This document shows, in pieces, positions 61,453-64,000 of a stretch of 64,000 nucleotides of DNA; position 1 is the first letter of the stretch; each line of letters starts with the position of its first letter. The notes below the pieces were generated by a model. That model was not told the origin of the DNA, did not search any database, and was given only the letters and a program-made list of their open reading frames with translations. The position numbers and the translations under genes are program-made. The stretch lies in contig NZ_FONY01000002.1 of assembly GCF_900113045.1 (NCBI RefSeq), positions 45,852-109,851 of the forward strand. The letters run 5' to 3'. The stretch comes from Thermoflexibacter ruber. GTDB lineage: Bacteria > Bacteroidota > Bacteroidia > Cytophagales > Thermoflexibacteraceae.

Positions 61453-62412
61453 TTATTTAGAAGTTTCTTTGAGTGCCTTGTTGGTAGGAAGGATTTTTTC
61501 CCAGCCTGCACGAATGTAGTATTTTAGCCTACCCTCACCTGTAGGAACGTCTTGAGGTAGGAAGCCTAAGTATTTCAAGGACTTAAATACACTTCCCTTG
61601 ACCAAATCATGATGTGGGAAACCTGGCTCGGTACAACCTAAGCAGGGATGATTGACCCTTGTTTTACTGGACTGGCGATTCCAAAGAATGCGATTGCAAC
61701 TTGCACGTGTCATAGGACCTCTACAACCTACTTCGTAGAACAAGCAGCCACCACGCTTACCAAAGTGTCCATCTATTTTTTGAGCAAAATTATTGACATT
61801 AGGGCAGCCAGTTTGTACAAAGTCAGTGAAGAAAGTCTTAGGGCGGTGGTATTCATCTATTAAAACGTCTTTTATTCTGCCTGTAGAGATAGCTACCAAA
61901 ATTTGGGTAATCCAATCAGGATGGGCAGGACAACCGGGAATATTGATAACAGGCAAACCTCCTTTAGATTTATAGTTTGCTCCTAAGAAACCACCTAATT
62001 TTTGCTTATGAAACTGCATACCTGTTGATTCACTTGGGTTGGGTGGCACGGCGGGAATCCCTCCCCAAGTGGCACAGTCCCCTATTGCTACCGTGTAAGC
62101 TGCAACTGCCGCCAGTTCTTTTACCCAGTCTTTCATAGGTCGGTCGCAAAAGTAATTCATAGTGCCTGTGTTGTTAGGTCCTTGTACGATAGAACCCTCA
62201 AAAACAAAAATATCTAATTGTTTTTTACCTTTAATCAGGTCGTTCATCAGGTCAGTAACCTGTTCTCCAATTTCTAAACCAACTGAAGGATGCCAAAGAA
62301 TATTTACTCCAAAATCTGTAACTAATTCTATTACAGTAGGCTCTTCAGCATTTAGGAAAGACATGGTATTACCACTACATGCTCCCCCTTGTAACCAGAG
62401 GACATTTGCCAT
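61453..62412 (-). CDS. hupS: [NiFe] hydrogenase small subunit, group 2a-like
   Basis: The electron-transfer subunit with three Fe-S clusters. It starts MANVLWLQGGACSGNTMSFL with no Tat signal. The proximal-cluster motif is Cys12-S-G-Asn15 where most families have a C-x-x-C. Later Cys ligands lie in IGDCATWGG, NIPGCPAHPDW, TGCPNVN, GGCLFYEVGC and HPCLGCTEPGFP. This start is very close to that of cyanobacterial HupS. Replacement of a Cys by Asn fits a three-iron or non-Cys-ligated proximal cluster. It is the first gene of the cluster. Length is 319 residues. Confidence 0.95.
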   Translation of the reverse strand: MANVLWLQGGACSGNTMSFLNAEEPTVIELVTDFGVNILWHPSVGLEIGEQVTDLMNDLIKGKKQLDIFVFEGSIVQGPNNTGTMNYFCDRPMKDWVKELAAVAAYTVAIGDCATWGGIPAVPPNPSESTGMQFHKQKLGGFLGANYKSKGGLPVINIPGCPAHPDWITQILVAISTGRIKDVLIDEYHRPKTFFTDFVQTGCPNVNNFAQKIDGHFGKRGGCLFYEVGCRGPMTRASCNRILWNRQSSKTRVNHPCLGCTEPGFPHHDLVKGSVFKSLKYLGFLPQDVPTGEGRLKYYIRAGWEKILPTNKALKETSK

Positions 62413-62832
62413 ATTTACTATGTTTTAGTATTTATTAAGTCAAAAAGACTATGGAATATAATGTACTTCTACTTTCGATGTGGAAAGCAAAATAGATTCA
62501 GATAGGATATTGCTATTTAATTAAATAAGTTAAGATGAGCAAATAAACTTGCTAAAAAAAATTAAATATTAGTCAATTTATATTAATTCTAAATAATTGG
62601 AAATTAGATAATTAATTTGTCTAAAATTTTGCTCTTTTTATAGATGAAAAGTTCGACAAAATAAATTTAATAAAACAAGTATGATTTCTATGAAGATAAG
62701 CTAAAAAATGTGATTTAATAAATATAATAAGCTCACCTGCTCTTAGAAAGATAAAAACTTTCAACTGCTTTATATCTAATCTAATAGGATAACACACGAA
62801 AATAGATAAGTAATGCCTCCTCCGCAAAAAAT
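62413..62832. other. Upstream region of the hydrogenase cluster
   Basis: A 420-bp very AT-rich gap between hupS and cutC, both on the minus strand. I found no perfect TAnnTTTG box for the minus strand. The palindrome AGCAAATAAACTTGCT (62538-62553; AGCAA-N6-TTGCT) lies about 130 bp upstream of hupS and may be a regulator site. An antisense-like 68-codon frame here looks spurious. Confidence 0.45.
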
Positions 62833-63567
62833 TTACAATAGTATTCCTTTCATTTTTCTTATTTTTTCTGCATCTGCAAAACTGTTGACAAACTCAGGAA
62901 TCCGCAGCTCACCACCCATAAATACTTGATTTTGCTGGTATTGCATATTGCTGCTTACTTTTTTCCTCGCTGAGGAATGAAATTCGGTGATACCTGTCAA
63001 GCGATGAATTTTAGCAATATTGCGCTCTGTTACTCCACCTCCAGCCATGATGATAATACGTTGATTGGCTTTTTTTACCAAATCTGCCAACAAATCAGTT
63101 CCCTCAAAGGCAGAACGTTCCTGTCCCGAAGTCAAAATCCGACTTGCTCCTAAGCCAATGATGTCCTCTAAGGCTTGGAAAGGTTCTATAGCCATATCAA
63201 AAGCACGATGGAAAGTTACTGGTAGAGGGTGGCAATGTTCCATTATGATAGACATTCGCTCTTGGTCTATGGTGCCGTCAGCTTTCAATATGCCCACTAC
63301 TATACCGTCTGCTCCTAAGTTTTTAGCCACTTTTATATCCTGTTTGATAATTTCAAACTCCAAGTCAGAATATAAAAAATCGCCACCTCTGGGACGAATC
63401 AGTACAAAAAGCCCAATTTGAATATGTTTACGACAAAGGGCAATACTCCCTGCGCTGGGGGTAGTTCCTCCCTCAAAGAGATTATTGCAAAGTTCTACAC
63501 GGTCTGCTCCCCCTTTTTCTGCTTCTATGGCAGAGTGGACGGAGTCTATACAAATTTCAAGTGTCAT
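62833..63567 (-). CDS. cutC: CutC-family copper homeostasis protein
   Basis: A 244-residue TIM-barrel protein. Signatures: MTLEICIDSVHSAIEAEKGGADRVELCNNLFEGGTTPS, VLIRPRGGDFLYSDLEFEI, VVGILKADGTID and VTFHRAFDMAIEPFQALEDI. The family was named for copper tolerance, but its chemical role is unsettled. It begins inside the end of the upstream sensor gene (11-bp overlap). Confidence 0.94.
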   Translation of the reverse strand: MTLEICIDSVHSAIEAEKGGADRVELCNNLFEGGTTPSAGSIALCRKHIQIGLFVLIRPRGGDFLYSDLEFEIIKQDIKVAKNLGADGIVVGILKADGTIDQERMSIIMEHCHPLPVTFHRAFDMAIEPFQALEDIIGLGASRILTSGQERSAFEGTDLLADLVKKANQRIIIMAGGGVTERNIAKIHRLTGITEFHSSARKKVSSNMQYQQNQVFMGGELRIPEFVNSFADAEKIRKMKGILL

Positions 63568-64000
63568 GTGTATTTCTTTTTGCGTAGGTTTTCTGAACTA
63601 CTTCTTTAATGACTTTATCTAATTTTTCTGCACTTTCTTGCAAATATTTAATAATTTGTACATTCTCTTCACTACTTGGGTTTTCTTTATCAAAGAGTTG
63701 GACAAGACCTAAGATAGTTGCTAAGGGTGCGCGAACTACATGAGAATTGAGCCAGGCAATCTCGGCGAGTTTTTTTTGATTAATTGATTTTTCCAATTCT
63801 CGTTTTTTGCGGGTATATAAAATGCCTATGATTAGCAGAGTAGTAAGCATCACAAAAATGATGCTTACAAAGATTAACTGATTGTTTTTATAAGCTATTT
63901 GTAATTCCTTTTGCTTTTGCTGTTGATGCAATTTATCTATCATGCTTTGCTTTTGTTGTATCTCAAAATTCGTTTGTAGTTCTTGTATCATTTTTTCTTT
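63557..64000 (-). CDS. Sensor protein with terminal HisKA (partial at window end)
   Basis: Only the C-terminal about 147 residues are in the window and the frame stays open to the edge. A coiled coil (IQQKQSMIDKLHQQQKQKEL) leads into one membrane helix (LIFVSIIFVMLTTLLIIGILY) and then a HisKA dimerisation helix with the H-box LNSHVVRAPLATILGLVQLF. The frame ends without an HATPase domain, so it is not an autonomous kinase. The missing N-terminus is probably a helical repeat domain, as in TPR-containing family members. Confidence 0.8.
   Translation of the reverse strand, partial: KEKMIQELQTNFEIQQKQSMIDKLHQQQKQKELQIAYKNNQLIFVSIIFVMLTTLLIIGILYTRKKRELEKSINQKKLAEIAWLNSHVVRAPLATILGLVQLFDKENPSSEENVQIIKYLQESAEKLDKVIKEVVQKTYAKRNTHDT

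Noticed and set aside
62621-62827. 68-codon minus-strand frame upstream of the hydrogenase genes
   Set aside because: It is an AT-rich frame with no protein-like composition, in a stretch that has no other gene signal.

Overview
The window looks like chromosomal DNA of a low-GC Bacteroidota bacterium, most likely order Cytophagales. The support is a SusC/SusD pair, several TonB-dependent receptors, a type IX secretion/gliding C-terminal domain protein, lipoproteins ending in a Cys lipobox, a two-component-propeller regulator, and promoters matching the Bacteroidota pattern TTTG-N19/20-TAnnTTTG (best upstream of tRNA-Gln). I cannot name the species.

Layout. 0.3-4.8 kb: susCD-type uptake pair, ended by a strong bidirectional terminator. 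4.9-15 kb: housekeeping and accessory genes (aldehyde dehydrogenase, RecQ, acetoacetate-decarboxylase-like protein, restriction-like HSDR_N domain, GNAT protein, a large propeller/GAF/SpoIIE regulator). 15.1-18.1 kb: promoter, TPP riboswitch and a TonB receptor whose reading frame starts in a nest of dispersed repeats. 18.2-29.5 kb: DUF58 protein, fumarylacetoacetase, methionine aminopeptidase, AraC regulator, LuxE-like adenylating protein, DUF3667 protein, tRNA-Gln, prs, rplY and trpGD. The trpGD pair follows a small Trp-codon ORF, an antiterminator and a terminator that together look like a complete transcription attenuator. 29.7-46.2 kb: TolC-like protein, lipoproteins, a frameshifted secreted serine protease, a mini L7/L12-like protein, phosphodiesterase, hydrolase, App1-like phosphatase, a gliding-type adhesin, a PLD-TPR fusion, a TonB receptor and a small double-glycine-leader peptide. 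46.3-47.0 kb: phosphatidylserine synthase.

The main system is the co-directional minus-strand cluster from 62.4 down to 47.0 kb. It holds a [NiFe] hydrogenase (small and large subunit), its endopeptidase, three unrecognised or TPR proteins, HypA, an unrecognised multi-pass membrane protein, HypB, HypF, HypC, HypD, HypE, then NTF2-like, DUF2911 and NHL-repeat proteins, a nickel permease and an 82-residue protein. The subunits look like the cytosolic, Tat-less group 2a uptake type: the small subunit starts with a C-S-G-N motif and the large subunit ends with D-S-C-x-x-C-x-x-H. The cluster therefore supplies nickel uptake, the complete cofactor-assembly set and the enzyme. It has no obvious cytochrome b or ferredoxin partner, so the unassigned genes are candidates for electron transfer or anchoring. 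The window ends in CutC and the C-terminal part of a HisKA-containing sensor protein.
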